Source: Promicromonosporaceae bacterium | Lineage (GTDB): Bacteria > Actinomycetota > Actinomycetes > Actinomycetales > Cellulomonadaceae | Assembly (NCBI GenBank): GCA_009783295.1 | Contig: WRHK01000007.1 | Coordinates: 1 to 64,000 of the forward strand | DNA length: 64,000 nt | Reading direction: 5' to 3' | Shown: one piece after another, positions 1 through 7,887 of the stretch | Layout of the letters: the number at the start of each line of letters is the position of its first letter | Numbering within the stretch: the first letter of the stretch is position 1 | Translations under genes and position numbers: made by a program | Notes under the pieces: model-generated | What the model saw: only the letters and a program-made list of their open reading frames with translations | Databases searched by the model: none | Told to the model about the DNA's origin: nothing

Positions 1-460
1 CCTCCCCGTCGCCGTACAGCCCCCGCCCCAACTCCCCCGCGCGGTAGATCCGTCGAAGCTCCATCGTCGCGCGCGTGAAGGGGTAGTTCTCCGCCAGCAT
101 GTAGACCTTGCCGGCGCGCTCGACCTCGCGGCACAGCGCGACGCCCTCCGCGACGGTCGCGTTCGAGGCGCACTCGCTCATCACGTGCTTGCCGGCGCGC
201 AGGGCGCGGATCGCGAAGGGCGCGTGCTCGTCGAAGTAGTTGCACAGGATCACCGCGTCGACGTCCGAGGCGATCAGGTCCTCGAACTCCGTATAGCCCC
301 GAACCCCCTTCGGCAGCCCCTGAAGCCGCAGATCGACCTTATCGCGCCGCGCGTCGCAGACCGCCGCGATCTCGATCCCGACGGCTTCGTGCGGATGCAG
401 GAACGCCTGTCCCCGCCCCAGCCCGAACACGCCGACCTTGATCTTCTCGCCCTTACCCAT
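1..460 (-). CDS. Gfo/Idh/MocA-family NAD(P)-dependent oxidoreductase (3' end outside window)
   Basis: The N-terminal 153 residues are present. They begin MGKGEKIKVGVFGLGRGQ, a Rossmann fold with a GLGRG-type glycine loop, followed by AAVCDARRDKV, FEDLIASDVDAVILCN and ALRAGKHVMSECASN. This matches the Gfo/Idh/MocA pattern in which the EKP motif region follows the GKHV turn, although here the acidic-lysine-proline triplet reads SEC. The family oxidises or reduces sugars and related polyols; the substrate cannot be inferred. The start overlaps the stop of the upstream PHP gene by 8 bases, so the two are probably co-transcribed. The gene is cut by the window edge and belongs to the Firmicutes-like segment. 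Confidence 0.8.
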   Translation of the reverse strand, partial: MGKGEKIKVGVFGLGRGQAFLHPHEAVGIEIAAVCDARRDKVDLRLQGLPKGVRGYTEFEDLIASDVDAVILCNYFDEHAPFAIRALRAGKHVMSECASNATVAEGVALCREVERAGKVYMLAENYPFTRATMELRRIYRAGELGRGLYGDGE

Positions 461-1319
461 CGCCCGCATACCGCCCCTCCGCCGCGCCCCGAGGGTCCAA
501 GGCGCGGATCGGGGAGATCCGCCCCTCGTCGATCCCGAGCTCCCCGAGCCGCCGATTCCCGAATTCTCCGTGGAAATCCGAGCCGGCGGTGACGAGCAGG
601 CCCCGCTCCCCGCAAAGGCTCAGGCACGCCTCCGTAATCTCTTCGCCGTGGGTCGGGTAGAAGCACTCGATGCCGTCCAGCCCCGAATCCAGAAGCCGCG
701 AAAGCTCCGCGCGGAACGCGCCTCGCGAGAGCCCGTCGAAGGTCTCCCCCGCGTGCGCGAGGATCGCCCGCCCCCCCGCGCGATGGACATGCCAGGCGAC
801 GGAGCGGGCCGCGGGATAGCCGGAAAGCCCGTGGGTCAGGCCGTAGCGCCCGTACAGCCCGATCCCCGCCTTCAGGGTCGGGGCGACCCCGCGCGCGACG
901 AAATAGGACAGCGCCTTCCAGCCGCCGCCGCGCGGGTCGTGCGCGAAATCCATGTAATCGCCGAAGCTCACCCCCGCGTAGTCCGCCCCCATCCGCTCGA
1001 TCAGCTTCGCGCTGACCTCGTCCAGGAGGAAGCGGACGTGGGAGAGGAACGCCAGGAACTCGGCATCCGCCGGATCGAAGCCGTAGGCGAGGACGTGGAC
1101 GTTCCGATCCCCCTCCAGCGCGTCGATCTCCGCGGCGGGGATCAGGCGGATCCCGAGGCGGTCGCACATGGGCCGCGCCTCTTTATAGGCGCCGGCGAGG
1201 TTGTGATCCGCGATCGCCAGCGCGGCGAGGCCCAGCGCGCCGGCCGCCTCCGCGATCTCCGCGGGAGACAGCGTGCCGTCGGAAACGTACGAATGGACGT
1301 GCAGGTCAACCGTTCCCAT
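453..1319 (-). CDS. PHP-domain metal-dependent phosphoesterase
   Basis: The 288-residue protein opens with DLHVHSYVSDGTLSP, the canonical first PHP motif. It continues with ALAIADHNLAGA, IPAAEID, AILAHAGE and VTAGSDFHG, which supply the histidines and aspartates of the trinuclear metal site. Related stand-alone PHP proteins (YciV/TrpH-like) hydrolyse nucleotide or phosphoester substrates; the true substrate is unknown. The segment DYAGVSFGDYMDFAHD to LTHGLSGYPAARS is the usual insert. The gene overlaps the TsaD-like gene upstream by 14 bases and the oxidoreductase downstream by 8 bases, so this is a compact operon. Confidence 0.85.
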   Translation of the reverse strand: MGTVDLHVHSYVSDGTLSPAEIAEAAGALGLAALAIADHNLAGAYKEARPMCDRLGIRLIPAAEIDALEGDRNVHVLAYGFDPADAEFLAFLSHVRFLLDEVSAKLIERMGADYAGVSFGDYMDFAHDPRGGGWKALSYFVARGVAPTLKAGIGLYGRYGLTHGLSGYPAARSVAWHVHRAGGRAILAHAGETFDGLSRGAFRAELSRLLDSGLDGIECFYPTHGEEITEACLSLCGERGLLVTAGSDFHGEFGNRRLGELGIDEGRISPIRALDPRGAAEGRYAGDG

Positions 1320-2274
1320 CGCACGGCCCCCCTTCGCGAAGCGCCTCCCAGCCGATCAGCGCGACGCCCGCCGCGTTGTCCCCGGCGTACTCCGGCATCG
1401 CCCAATGGAGCGCGACGCTGACGCCGAGCATAGCGAACCGCGCCCCGAGCCCCTCGCGCAGGCGCAGGGAGCCGGCGACCCCGCCGAACAGGAGCGCCCG
1501 ATCCGCGCCCGCCTCCGACGCGCCCCAAGCGATCCATTTCGCGAGCGTCCGATTGATGAGGGAGAGCGCCTCCGCCGCGACGGCCTCCGGCGTCTCCCCG
1601 CTTGCGATCAGGCGGAGCGCGCAGGCCTCCGCGCCGGAGAAGTGGACCGCGCCCGCCCGCATCGTCGCGGGGATGAGCGAGCGGGGATGCGCCTTCGCGG
1701 CGAGCGCGTCCAGCGCGGGCCCCGCGGGGAACGACAGCCCGAGCGCGACGCCGATCCGATCGACGAACTGCCCGGCGCTCAAATCTCCCGTCGCGCCGAG
1801 GCGGGTTACGGAGGACCCTTCCAGCAGCAAAAGCTCCGTCGTGCCGCCGGACAGGTGCAGCGCCAAGGACCGCCCTTCGGGATCGAACGCGGAGCCGATC
1901 CGCGCGGCGCGCAGATGGCCCTCCTGATGGGTCGTCGGATGGAAGGGGACGCCGGACGCGGCCGCGATCGCCCGCGCGTAGCCCTCCCCCACGGTGAACG
2001 CGGGCATGTAGGAGCCCTCGGCGGGCCGGGGCTTAACGCTCGCGCACGCGCCGGATACGGACGAAACCCCCGCCTCCGCCATCGCCCTGCGGATGACCTC
2101 GGGTAGGCGCGCGTTGTGCTGGAACACCATCTCGGATTGCCGGAGGCCGCGCCCGCCTTCGGGCACCCTCAGCGGCTCGCGAACGGAGGATAGGACGGCC
2201 CCGCCCGAGGCGACGGCGGCGGACGTGGTATAGCAGCTCGTATCGACGCCGAGGATCGCCCCCGCGCGGCTCAC
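1306..2274 (-). CDS. TsaD/Kae1-like protein (O-sialoglycoprotein endopeptidase paralogue)
   Basis: The GTG start overlaps the nusB stop by 4 bases (GTGA) and gives 322 residues beginning VSRAGAILGVDTSCYTTS. The ASKHA fold is recognisable: an N-terminal GVDTSCYTTSAAV phosphate loop, KPRPAEGSYMPAF, PTTHQEGHLRAA where true TsaD has the HMEGH metal motif, HLSGGTTELL, and a C-terminal LLFGGVAGSLRL with PEYAGDNAAGVA. The metal motif is altered (HQEGH), so this is probably not the t6A synthase itself but the paralogue often found beside nusB in Clostridia. Its exact role is unknown. Confidence 0.75.
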   Translation of the reverse strand: MSRAGAILGVDTSCYTTSAAVASGGAVLSSVREPLRVPEGGRGLRQSEMVFQHNARLPEVIRRAMAEAGVSSVSGACASVKPRPAEGSYMPAFTVGEGYARAIAAASGVPFHPTTHQEGHLRAARIGSAFDPEGRSLALHLSGGTTELLLLEGSSVTRLGATGDLSAGQFVDRIGVALGLSFPAGPALDALAAKAHPRSLIPATMRAGAVHFSGAEACALRLIASGETPEAVAAEALSLINRTLAKWIAWGASEAGADRALLFGGVAGSLRLREGLGARFAMLGVSVALHWAMPEYAGDNAAGVALIGWEALREGGPCDGNG

Positions 2275-2672
2275 AGCCCCCGATCCCGCGCGAGCTGGCC
2301 GAGCACCCCGTTCACGAACGGCGCCGCCTCCGGCGCGGAGAAGCGCTTCGCCATCTGCACCGCCTCGTTCACGGCGACCGCCGTGGGGACGTCGCCGGCG
2401 TAGAGGAGCTCGTAGGCGGCCAGCCGGAGGATCGACAGGTCCACCCGCCGGAGCCGCTCGAGGCTCCAGCCGGTCAGGTAGCCCTCGAGGAGCGCGTCCA
2501 GCTCCGCGGCCCGCGAGGTCGCCCCCGCGACGAGCGCTTCCATGTAGTCGGACTCCGCCTCGTCCGAGGCGAGGCCCAATAGGCCCTCGCGGGTCTCCGG
2601 GCCGCCCCCGCCGCCCAGCTCCCACTCGTAGATCAGCTGCATCGCGGCGATCCGCGCGTCCGTCCTGTCCAT
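2271..2672 (-). CDS. nusB: Transcription antitermination factor NusB
   Basis: The 133-residue protein starts MDRTDARIAAMQLIYEWEL and continues with LRRVDLSILRLAAYELLY, VPTAVAVNEAVQMAKRFS and FVNGVLGQLARD. These are the hallmark NusB helices, and the length is normal (about 130-150 residues). NusB pairs with NusE (ribosomal protein S10) at boxA RNA and promotes antitermination of rRNA operons. In many Firmicutes it sits between an Asp23/AmaP-type gene and folate or exonuclease genes. Here amaP lies upstream and the TsaD-like gene overlaps downstream. It is clearly a Firmicutes-type neighbourhood, not an actinobacterial efp-nusB one. Confidence 0.92.
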   Translation of the reverse strand: MDRTDARIAAMQLIYEWELGGGGGPETREGLLGLASDEAESDYMEALVAGATSRAAELDALLEGYLTGWSLERLRRVDLSILRLAAYELLYAGDVPTAVAVNEAVQMAKRFSAPEAAPFVNGVLGQLARDRGL

Positions 2673-2712
2673 TCGCCCTCCGAGGCGCGGCGCGCCGCTT
2701 CGATGGGATCCG

Positions 2713-3354
2713 CTAGATCGATTCCAGTTCGCCGTCCGCGTCGGACTCGCCGTCCGCGCGGGGCTCGCGCGAAAGGCCCGAAGCCTCCGCGATCCCGATG
2801 GGCGGGATCTCGGCGGGCCGGATCGAGAACACGACGATCTCGACCTCGCGCACGGCGATGCCGGAGTACTCCTCGACGAACTTCTTGACATTCTTCTGCA
2901 TCAGGAGGGTGACGTTCGGGATGTGCGCGTCCCCGGAGAGCGCCATCTCGATCTTGATCGTGACGGAATCGTCGTGGTTAACGACCTTCGTGCGGACCTC
3001 GGACATCGACTCGATCCGGCCGATCGCCTGCCGGACGAGGGTATCGACCGCCGCGACGGATACGCGGACCGCGCCGTTCTCCGTACGCTGGATCGCCACG
3101 CTCTCCTTATCGCGGGAGGCCTCGTGCTTGAAGGCGAGCATGAACACCCGCGCCGTCCAGGTCAGCATCGCGACCCCCAGCAGCACGGCGAGGATCCGCA
3201 GGTACAGCGCGCCGCTCACCGCCTCGACGACCGCCGCCGCCGCGCGTCGGAGCGGGTCGGGCGCCCAGGCGTAGAACGCCGCGAGGATCAGGGCGATCAG
3301 CCCCAGGATCGCGTACAGCGCGATCAGCAGCCGATCAGAGAGTTTCATCCTCAT
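2713..3354 (-). CDS. amaP: AmaP / Asp23-Gls24-related membrane-anchor protein
   Basis: The protein has 213 residues. Two N-terminal membrane helices (LLIALYAILGLIALILAAF and LYLRILAVLLGVAMLTW) are followed by an Asp23/Gls24-like domain with VRVSVAAVDTLVRQAIG, VKIEM-type strands and NVTLLMQKNVKKFVEEYSG. This layout fits the alkaline-shock membrane anchor AmaP of Firmicutes, which tethers Asp23 near the cell envelope. The start was chosen because GGAGG lies 8 bases upstream on the minus strand. nusB begins 40 bases downstream. The start codon lies inside the 3' end of an upstream frame ending GDPDEDETL. Confidence 0.8.
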   Translation of the reverse strand: MRMKLSDRLLIALYAILGLIALILAAFYAWAPDPLRRAAAAVVEAVSGALYLRILAVLLGVAMLTWTARVFMLAFKHEASRDKESVAIQRTENGAVRVSVAAVDTLVRQAIGRIESMSEVRTKVVNHDDSVTIKIEMALSGDAHIPNVTLLMQKNVKKFVEEYSGIAVREVEIVVFSIRPAEIPPIGIAEASGLSREPRADGESDADGELESI

Positions 3355-3490
3355 CCGGATCGCCTCCTTCCGGTTCGGGCGGGGGCGCCGATTCGCTCGG
3401 CTCGGCCGGCTCCGCGCCGCCCTCGTCCTCGGGCTTTAGGAGCGGCCGCCCGCCCCCCTTCCAATGGAAGGGCGCGCCGCCCCACCTCTC
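3335..3490 (-). pseudogene. 3' fragment of an unidentified gene, truncated at the contig junction
   Basis: A minus-strand frame ends GDPDEDETL and its stop codon overlaps the start of amaP. Upstream residues include FHWKGGGRPLLKPEDEG and an acidic, proline-rich tail. Tight overlap with amaP suggests the last codons of a real operon gene. In Firmicutes the gene before amaP/nusB is often an Asp23-family or SpoIIIA-type gene, but the fragment is too short to identify. Reading further upstream enters poly-G/C and then the repeat array next to an actinobacterial tetR, with an in-frame stop near 3,560. The body of the gene is therefore missing. Confidence 0.45.
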
Positions 3491-3525
3491 CCCCCCCCCG
3501 CCTCCCGGCGATCGACCCCCGGCGC
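3480..3525. other. Junction between Firmicutes-like and actinobacterial DNA
   Basis: To the left is an operon of Clostridia type with a gene interrupted at this point. To the right is a repeat array attached to the 3' end of an actinobacterial TetR gene. The stretch contains a run of ten C residues (3,491-3,499 and flank). The exact join cannot be placed to the base without reference genomes. It is most easily explained as an assembly or scaffolding chimera. Confidence 0.6.
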
Positions 3526-3636
3526 GCGAGATGGACCGCCCCCGATCGCGCGGGCCGGGGCTCTATCTCGCGGAGCTTGGCTCTATCTCGTGGAGCCGGG
3601 CACTATCTCGCGGAGCCGGGCTCTATCTCGCGGGTT
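3525..3636. repeat. Tandem 20-bp repeat with core CGCGAGATAGAGCC
   Basis: On the minus strand four units spaced exactly 20 bases apart carry the core C(G/A)CGAGATAG(A/T)GCC, at about 3,557-3,576, 3,577-3,596, 3,597-3,616 and 3,617-3,636. A fifth, degenerate copy in the opposite orientation (CGCGAGATGGACC) starts at 3,525, so the array could fold back on itself. The TAG stop of the tetR gene lies inside the last unit. The same core recurs three times in frame inside the FHA gene near 36.1 kb. Confidence 0.75.
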
Positions 3637-4258
3637 CCGTGAGCGGCGTGCCCGACGCCGCCCTCGCCGTCGCCAGCGCGCTGCGCTCCAGGAACGCGAC
3701 CAGCTCCGCCGGGGTGATCGTGTCGTGGTTCGCCGCGTCGACCAGGGCCTGCTCCGCCAGGGAGATCCAGGCGCGCACCGCGACGTCGACCAGCGGCGTC
3801 GTCGTGACGCCCAGCTCGGCGAGGATGCCGACGGCGTGGCGGCTGAGCACGTCGCGCGCGTGCTGGACGGTACGGCGCACCTCCGGGTCGCCCGACGACG
3901 CCCCCCGCACGATCGAGAAGAACGTCGCGTCGTGCTGCTGCACGTACGCCACGAACCGGGTCAGCACGTCGTGGAACCGCTCGCGCGGCGGCAGCGCCGG
4001 GTCGGGCTCGGTGGCGTGCAGCATCGCGTCGCGGGCCGTGCGCACGATCTGCAGGTGGAGGCCCTGGCGCGAGCCGAAGTAGTAGAAGACCAGGCCGGGG
4101 GAGACGCCAGCGGCGCTCGCGAGCTCCTCGACCGAGATCGACTCGAGCGGGCGGTCCACCAGCCGGTCGACCCCCAGGGCGAGGAGCTGCTGGCGGCGCT
4201 CGGCCGGCGTCAGGCGCGTGCGGCGGCCCCGGGACGGACCCTGCAGCGCTGGTGCCAT
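3623..4258 (-). CDS. TetR-family transcriptional repressor
   Basis: The protein has 211 residues. An N-terminal helix-turn-helix (ISVEELASAAGVSPGLVFYYFGSRQGL, shown here only by its ends: ISVEELASAAG and LVFYYFGSRQGL) is typical of TetR. The ligand-binding C-terminal part is divergent, as usual. The start MAPALQGPSRG was chosen over two upstream ATGs because it leaves a normal intergenic region and begins just before the DNA-binding domain. It is divergent from the DUF6230/DUF6114 pair and probably represses it and itself through the operator-like repeat between them. The stop codon falls within the 20-bp repeat array. The ligand is unknown. Confidence 0.85.
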   Translation of the reverse strand: MAPALQGPSRGRRTRLTPAERRQQLLALGVDRLVDRPLESISVEELASAAGVSPGLVFYYFGSRQGLHLQIVRTARDAMLHATEPDPALPPRERFHDVLTRFVAYVQQHDATFFSIVRGASSGDPEVRRTVQHARDVLSRHAVGILAELGVTTTPLVDVAVRAWISLAEQALVDAANHDTITPAELVAFLERSALATARAASGTPLTEPAR

Positions 4259-4285
4259 GGCCGCAGCATAGGCGCCGGGCGCTTG

Positions 4286-4325
4286 TTGACGGTGCATCAG
4301 CAATCTATTGACGGACACTCAGTAG
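4286..4325. promoter_or_regulatory. Divergent promoter region with probable TetR operator
   Basis: Two copies of TTGACGG (starting 4,286 and 4,308) lie between the tetR start and the DUF6230 start. The second is part of TTGACGGACACTCAGTAG, which has the look of TetR-family operators with the GACACTCAG half. The TTGACG sequences also fit a -35 element for the rightward gene. Assignment is by pattern and position only. Confidence 0.5.
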
Positions 4326-4386
4326 CCCGCTACGTTCGGCCTCTGACCGGCGACATAGGCGTCGCCCGTGAGGAACGAGGTTGCGC

Positions 4387-4980
4387 GTGAACATCAGCAA
4401 GCTCACCAAGACGCGCGGTGGGCGTGTCCTGCTCGCCGCGGTCCCGACCGCCGTGGTGCTGGCGATGCTCGGAGGCGGGGTGGCACAGGGCGTCGTGCCG
4501 GTGTCCTTCGCGGTGTCCGGGTCTACCTTCAAGATTCGTGCCGACGAGCTCGACGGCACCGGGTTCTCCCAGTACGCCGGCGTCGCCCAGCAGAAGGACG
4601 GCACCCAGCACCCCGTGGCGATCGCCAACATCAAGTCGGCAGAGCTGCACAACCTGTGCCAGTCGATGAAGATGCCCGGCCTGCCGATCAGCCTGCTGAT
4701 CCACGCCGGCCAGGATCCCAAGCACCCCGTGACCGCGTCCGACCTGCAGATCGGCATGGACAACCTCGGTGGCGACGCCACGTTCGACGGCATCCGCATC
4801 GGCGTCGACGCGTCCACCGTCTCGACCGACGCCAAGGGCACCGCGGGCGACTTCGCCATGGACTCCACCGACGTGAAGATCATGAACCTCAAGCAGGTCT
4901 CGTGGAGCACCCAGGCGTCGGTGTTCAACCTCGTGGGTCTCAAGCTCAACATCGACACCTCGGGGGCGGAGTGCTTCTGA
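4387..4980 (+). CDS. DUF6230 family secreted/envelope protein
   Basis: The 197-residue protein begins with a signal or anchor segment (RVLLAAVPTAVVLAMLGGGVA cut around residues 10-30). It continues with PVSFAVSGSTFKIRADEL, GDATFDGIRIGVDAS and a C-terminal LKLNIDTSGAECF. The beta-rich pattern and the linked DUF6114 gene match the DUF6230 proteins of Streptomyces and relatives, whose function is unknown. The GTG start was preferred over TTG at 4,381 because GAGG sits 6 bases ahead. The stop overlaps the start of the next gene by 10 bases, so the two are translationally coupled. Confidence 0.75.
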   Translation: MNISKLTKTRGGRVLLAAVPTAVVLAMLGGGVAQGVVPVSFAVSGSTFKIRADELDGTGFSQYAGVAQQKDGTQHPVAIANIKSAELHNLCQSMKMPGLPISLLIHAGQDPKHPVTASDLQIGMDNLGGDATFDGIRIGVDASTVSTDAKGTAGDFAMDSTDVKIMNLKQVSWSTQASVFNLVGLKLNIDTSGAECF

Positions 4981-6212
4981 GGCAGCGGTTCGGTCGGTGG
5001 CGGCAGGGGCGCCCCTTCTGGGGTGCGCTGCTGACGGTGCTCGCGGGCCTCGAGCTCTATCTGTCGGGGCGGCTCCAGCTGGGGGGACTCTCCCTCCAGC
5101 TGGGCTTCTCCGGCATGCAGTCCACGATCCTGCCGCTCGCGCTGGTGGTGCTCGGCGTGCTGGTCATGGCCCAGCCGGTGCACCACCTGTTCTACGGCGT
5201 GATCGCGCTGATCATCTCCGTGTACTGCCTGGTCGCCGTCAACCTCGGCGGCATCGTGGTGGGCACGCTGCTCGGCGTGGCCGGCGGCATCGTCGTCGTG
5301 TCCTGGATGGGGGAGACGACGACGGCGCCCGCCGCCCCCGCACCCGAACCGGAGCCGGAACCCGAGGACGACCCCGACATCCGCTCGCTCCTGTTCGACG
5401 ACGGGCCCGAGCGCGACGCGCTCCCGCGGCGGGCCGTCGGCGTCGCGGCGGCGGTGGCGCTCGCGGCGGGCGGGATGCTCGGCGGCGTCCCCGCCGACGG
5501 GCCGTGCCTGCTGGGGTTCATCCTGTGCGGTCCGACGACGGCGCCGTCGCCCTCGCCGTCGGCGAGCCCGGGCGCGTCGGCCTCGCCGACGGACGGGCCG
5601 TCGGACTCGGCGGCACCGGCACCGGCCCCGGGCGCCTCGCCGACCCCGGCTCCCGCCACCACGCCGAAGCCGTCCCCCTCGCCGTCCGCCCCGGCCCTCA
5701 CGGTGCCCGTGCCCCAGGACGTCCCCGCGCCGGCCGACAGCAGCCTGCCCGTGATCCTCGGCGGCAACGAGAACGTGGACGTCTTCGCCGTCCCCGGCGA
5801 CCTCAAGGCCACCGACCTGCAGATCTCCGGGCTCAAGGCGGTGGCGCTCGTGTCGGTGCCCGTCGACGGCACGTCGGGCAAGCGGCGCAACGCGCTCAAG
5901 ATCGTCGCCGACCACGTGAAGGTCTCGGGCTTCGACCTCACCACCTACGCGGGCATCGACGATCGCACGGCGGGCACCCGCACCCAGGCGAGCGCCGTCA
6001 CGATGGACGGCGACGCCACGATGTACATCGCGTCGATCTCGGCGAGCGGCCCCGGTGGGCAGAGCCTCCAGGTCAACGCCGACGCACCGCCGCCCACGAT
6101 CACGTCGCTGCTGCTGGCGCTCGTGAACCCCACCGTGGGGCTGCTGGGTGCGACGTCGGACACACAGGTGTGGTCCGGGTTCCACGAGACCGTCTGGTCA
6201 GGCACGCCCTGA
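4971..6212 (+). CDS. DUF6114 domain membrane protein with Pro/Ser-rich linker and C-terminal exported domain
   Basis: The protein has 413 residues from the GTG overlapping the previous stop. Residues 10-110 contain about four membrane helices (FWGALLTVLAGLELYLSG, STILPLALVVLGVLVMA, VIALIISVYCLVAVNL, GGIVVVSWMG) typical of DUF6114. A further hydrophobic segment near residue 160 is followed by a low-complexity PSPSPSASPGAS region. The C-terminal half (LPVILGGNENVDVFAV onward) resembles DUF6230-like beta structure. DUF6230 and DUF6114 genes are found as a pair in many actinobacteria. The pair probably acts at the cell envelope, but the role is unknown. Confidence 0.75.
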   Translation: MLLRQRFGRWRQGRPFWGALLTVLAGLELYLSGRLQLGGLSLQLGFSGMQSTILPLALVVLGVLVMAQPVHHLFYGVIALIISVYCLVAVNLGGIVVGTLLGVAGGIVVVSWMGETTTAPAAPAPEPEPEPEDDPDIRSLLFDDGPERDALPRRAVGVAAAVALAAGGMLGGVPADGPCLLGFILCGPTTAPSPSPSASPGASASPTDGPSDSAAPAPAPGASPTPAPATTPKPSPSPSAPALTVPVPQDVPAPADSSLPVILGGNENVDVFAVPGDLKATDLQISGLKAVALVSVPVDGTSGKRRNALKIVADHVKVSGFDLTTYAGIDDRTAGTRTQASAVTMDGDATMYIASISASGPGGQSLQVNADAPPPTITSLLLALVNPTVGLLGATSDTQVWSGFHETVWSGTP

Positions 6213-6339
6213 CCGTTCGGGGCGCTGAACGGGCCCGAGAAACCAGGTAGCGCTCGCGCCGGAGAGGCGTAGCATTGGCGACCGTCGAATCGATTTGATC
6301 GGGGCGCGTCACGCGGCCCGCCGAGACAGACGGGCCACC

Positions 6340-7722
6340 GTGCAGAACCTCACCGTCGGGCCGCCGACGCGCCTCATCCTTGCCTTCACCGTCCCCCTGC
6401 TGGTGGGCAACGTCTTCCAGCAGATCTACACGTTCACCGACGCCGCCGTCGTCGGGCGCCTGCTGGGGCTCGACGCGCTCGCCGCCGTCGGAGCTTCCGG
6501 GAGCCTCGTGTTCCTGCTGGTCGGATTCTCGTGGGGCGCCAGCGCCGGCCTCGCCATCCCCGTGGCGCGGGCGTTCGGTGCGGGCGACCACCAGGCCGTG
6601 CGCCGCCACGTCGCCGCCGGCGCCTACGCCTCCCTGGGCATCGCGGTCGTCATCACCACCCTCGGCACGGTGTTCGCCCGCGACCTGCTGCGGCTGCTCA
6701 ACACCCCGCCCGAGATCATCGACCAGTCGGCCACGTTCCTCGCCGTGACGTTCGGCGGGGCCGGCGTGACCGTCGCGTTCAACTTCCTGTCGTCGACCAT
6801 CCGCGCGCTCGGCGACAGCAAGACGCCGCTCTACTTCCTCATGATGTCGTCCGTGCTCAACGCCGGCCTGGTCGTCCTGCTGGTGGGCGGGGCCCACTGG
6901 GGCGTGGCCGGCGCCTCCGGGGCGACGATCATGGCCCAGGCGACCGCCGTCGTCGCCTGCCTGGTGCTCATCCGGCGTCGGATGCCGATGCTGCACCTGA
7001 CCCGCGAGGACTGGGTCGCCGGGCGGCACGGCCTGCGCGAGCCGCTGCGCACCGGCCTGCCGATGGGCTTCCAGATGTCGGTGATCGCCATCGGCGCGCT
7101 GGTGCTGCAGCTCGCCGTCAACGGCCTGGGCGCCACCACCGTGGCCGCGTTCACCGCGACGGCTCGCGTGGACCAGCTCGCCGTCGCTCCGCTCAACTCG
7201 TTCGGCATCGCGATGGTCACCTACGCGGCGCAGAACCGCGGGGCTCGCCAGTGGCGGCGCATCCGCGTCGGCACCTTCCGCACGTCGGTCGTGGCCGCGG
7301 GGACCGCCGTGGTGCTCGGGCTGGTGCTGATCGTGTTCTCGCAGCCGATCATCGGGCTGTTCGTGGGTCCCGACCAGCCCGAGGTGATGCACCTCGCGCG
7401 CACCTACTTCCTCATCAACGGGTCGCTGTACGCGGTGCTGAGCATGGTGTTCGTGCTGCGCAACACCGTGCAGGGCATGGGCCGCTCGACCGTCCCGACC
7501 ATCGCGGGCGTGCTCGAGCTGGTGATGCGCGCGGTGTCGGGCCTGGTGCTGGTGCGCTACTTCGGGTTCGTGGGCGTCGCGCTCGCCGCCCCGCTGGCGT
7601 GGGTCGGGTCGCTGAGCGTGGTGATCCCGGCGTGGATCGGCCAGCTGCGCGACCTCAAGGAGCGCGAGAACGAGCCGCAGGTCCCGGTCCAGCACCCGGA
7701 GGAGGCGCTGGAGGCGGCGTAG
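6340..7722 (+). CDS. MATE-family multidrug/cation efflux transporter
   Basis: The protein has about 460 residues and 12 predicted membrane helices. The repeats characteristic of MATE carriers are visible: LAFTVPLLVGNVFQQIYTFTD, VVGRLLGLDALAAVG and, in the second half, PMGFQMSVIAIGALVLQ and VAAFTATARVDQLAV. The family exports drugs or metabolites using a Na+ or H+ gradient. The GTG at 6,340 was chosen because it begins directly before the first helix; a TTG at 6,295 is possible. A short hairpin (6,213-6,232) separates it from DUF6114, and TAGCAT at 6,270 could serve as -10 element. The substrate cannot be told. Confidence 0.88.
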   Translation: MQNLTVGPPTRLILAFTVPLLVGNVFQQIYTFTDAAVVGRLLGLDALAAVGASGSLVFLLVGFSWGASAGLAIPVARAFGAGDHQAVRRHVAAGAYASLGIAVVITTLGTVFARDLLRLLNTPPEIIDQSATFLAVTFGGAGVTVAFNFLSSTIRALGDSKTPLYFLMMSSVLNAGLVVLLVGGAHWGVAGASGATIMAQATAVVACLVLIRRRMPMLHLTREDWVAGRHGLREPLRTGLPMGFQMSVIAIGALVLQLAVNGLGATTVAAFTATARVDQLAVAPLNSFGIAMVTYAAQNRGARQWRRIRVGTFRTSVVAAGTAVVLGLVLIVFSQPIIGLFVGPDQPEVMHLARTYFLINGSLYAVLSMVFVLRNTVQGMGRSTVPTIAGVLELVMRAVSGLVLVRYFGFVGVALAAPLAWVGSLSVVIPAWIGQLRDLKERENEPQVPVQHPEEALEAA

Positions 7723-7730
7723 CGGCACCC

Positions 7731-7788
7731 GCGAGCGTAGGGATCGGTCACGTTGTGGGGCGTCATCCGTGACCGATCCCTACGCTCG
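7731..7788. repeat. Intergenic hairpin repeat, copy 1
   Basis: The arm GCGAGCGTAGGGATCGGTCA plus CG is followed after 15 bases by its reverse complement ending CCCTACGCTCG. The 21-base arms match perfectly. It begins 9 bases after the MATE gene stop. There is no U-tract, so it is unlike a classical terminator. Confidence 0.8.
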
Positions 7789-7887
7789 AGCGCCTGTGGG
7801 GACGGTGCCCCATGAGGTGGGAAGGATCCTGACGGATGCGGGCTGGAGCCGAGCGCGCGACGTCCCGACAACCATCGTCCTGGGTTA

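Noticed and set aside
3525..3636. The 20-bp repeat array as a CRISPR
   Set aside because: Units are directly adjacent with no unique spacers.
6295..6339. TTG at 6,295 as start of the MATE gene
   Set aside because: The added residues are basic and unlike the family, and no ribosome site precedes it; the GTG at 6,340 begins next to helix 1.
7796..7813. GTGGGGACGGTGCCCCAT as a fourth copy of the cluster operator
   Set aside because: It matches only the outer arms, and lies between the 3' ends of convergent genes with no promoter to control.
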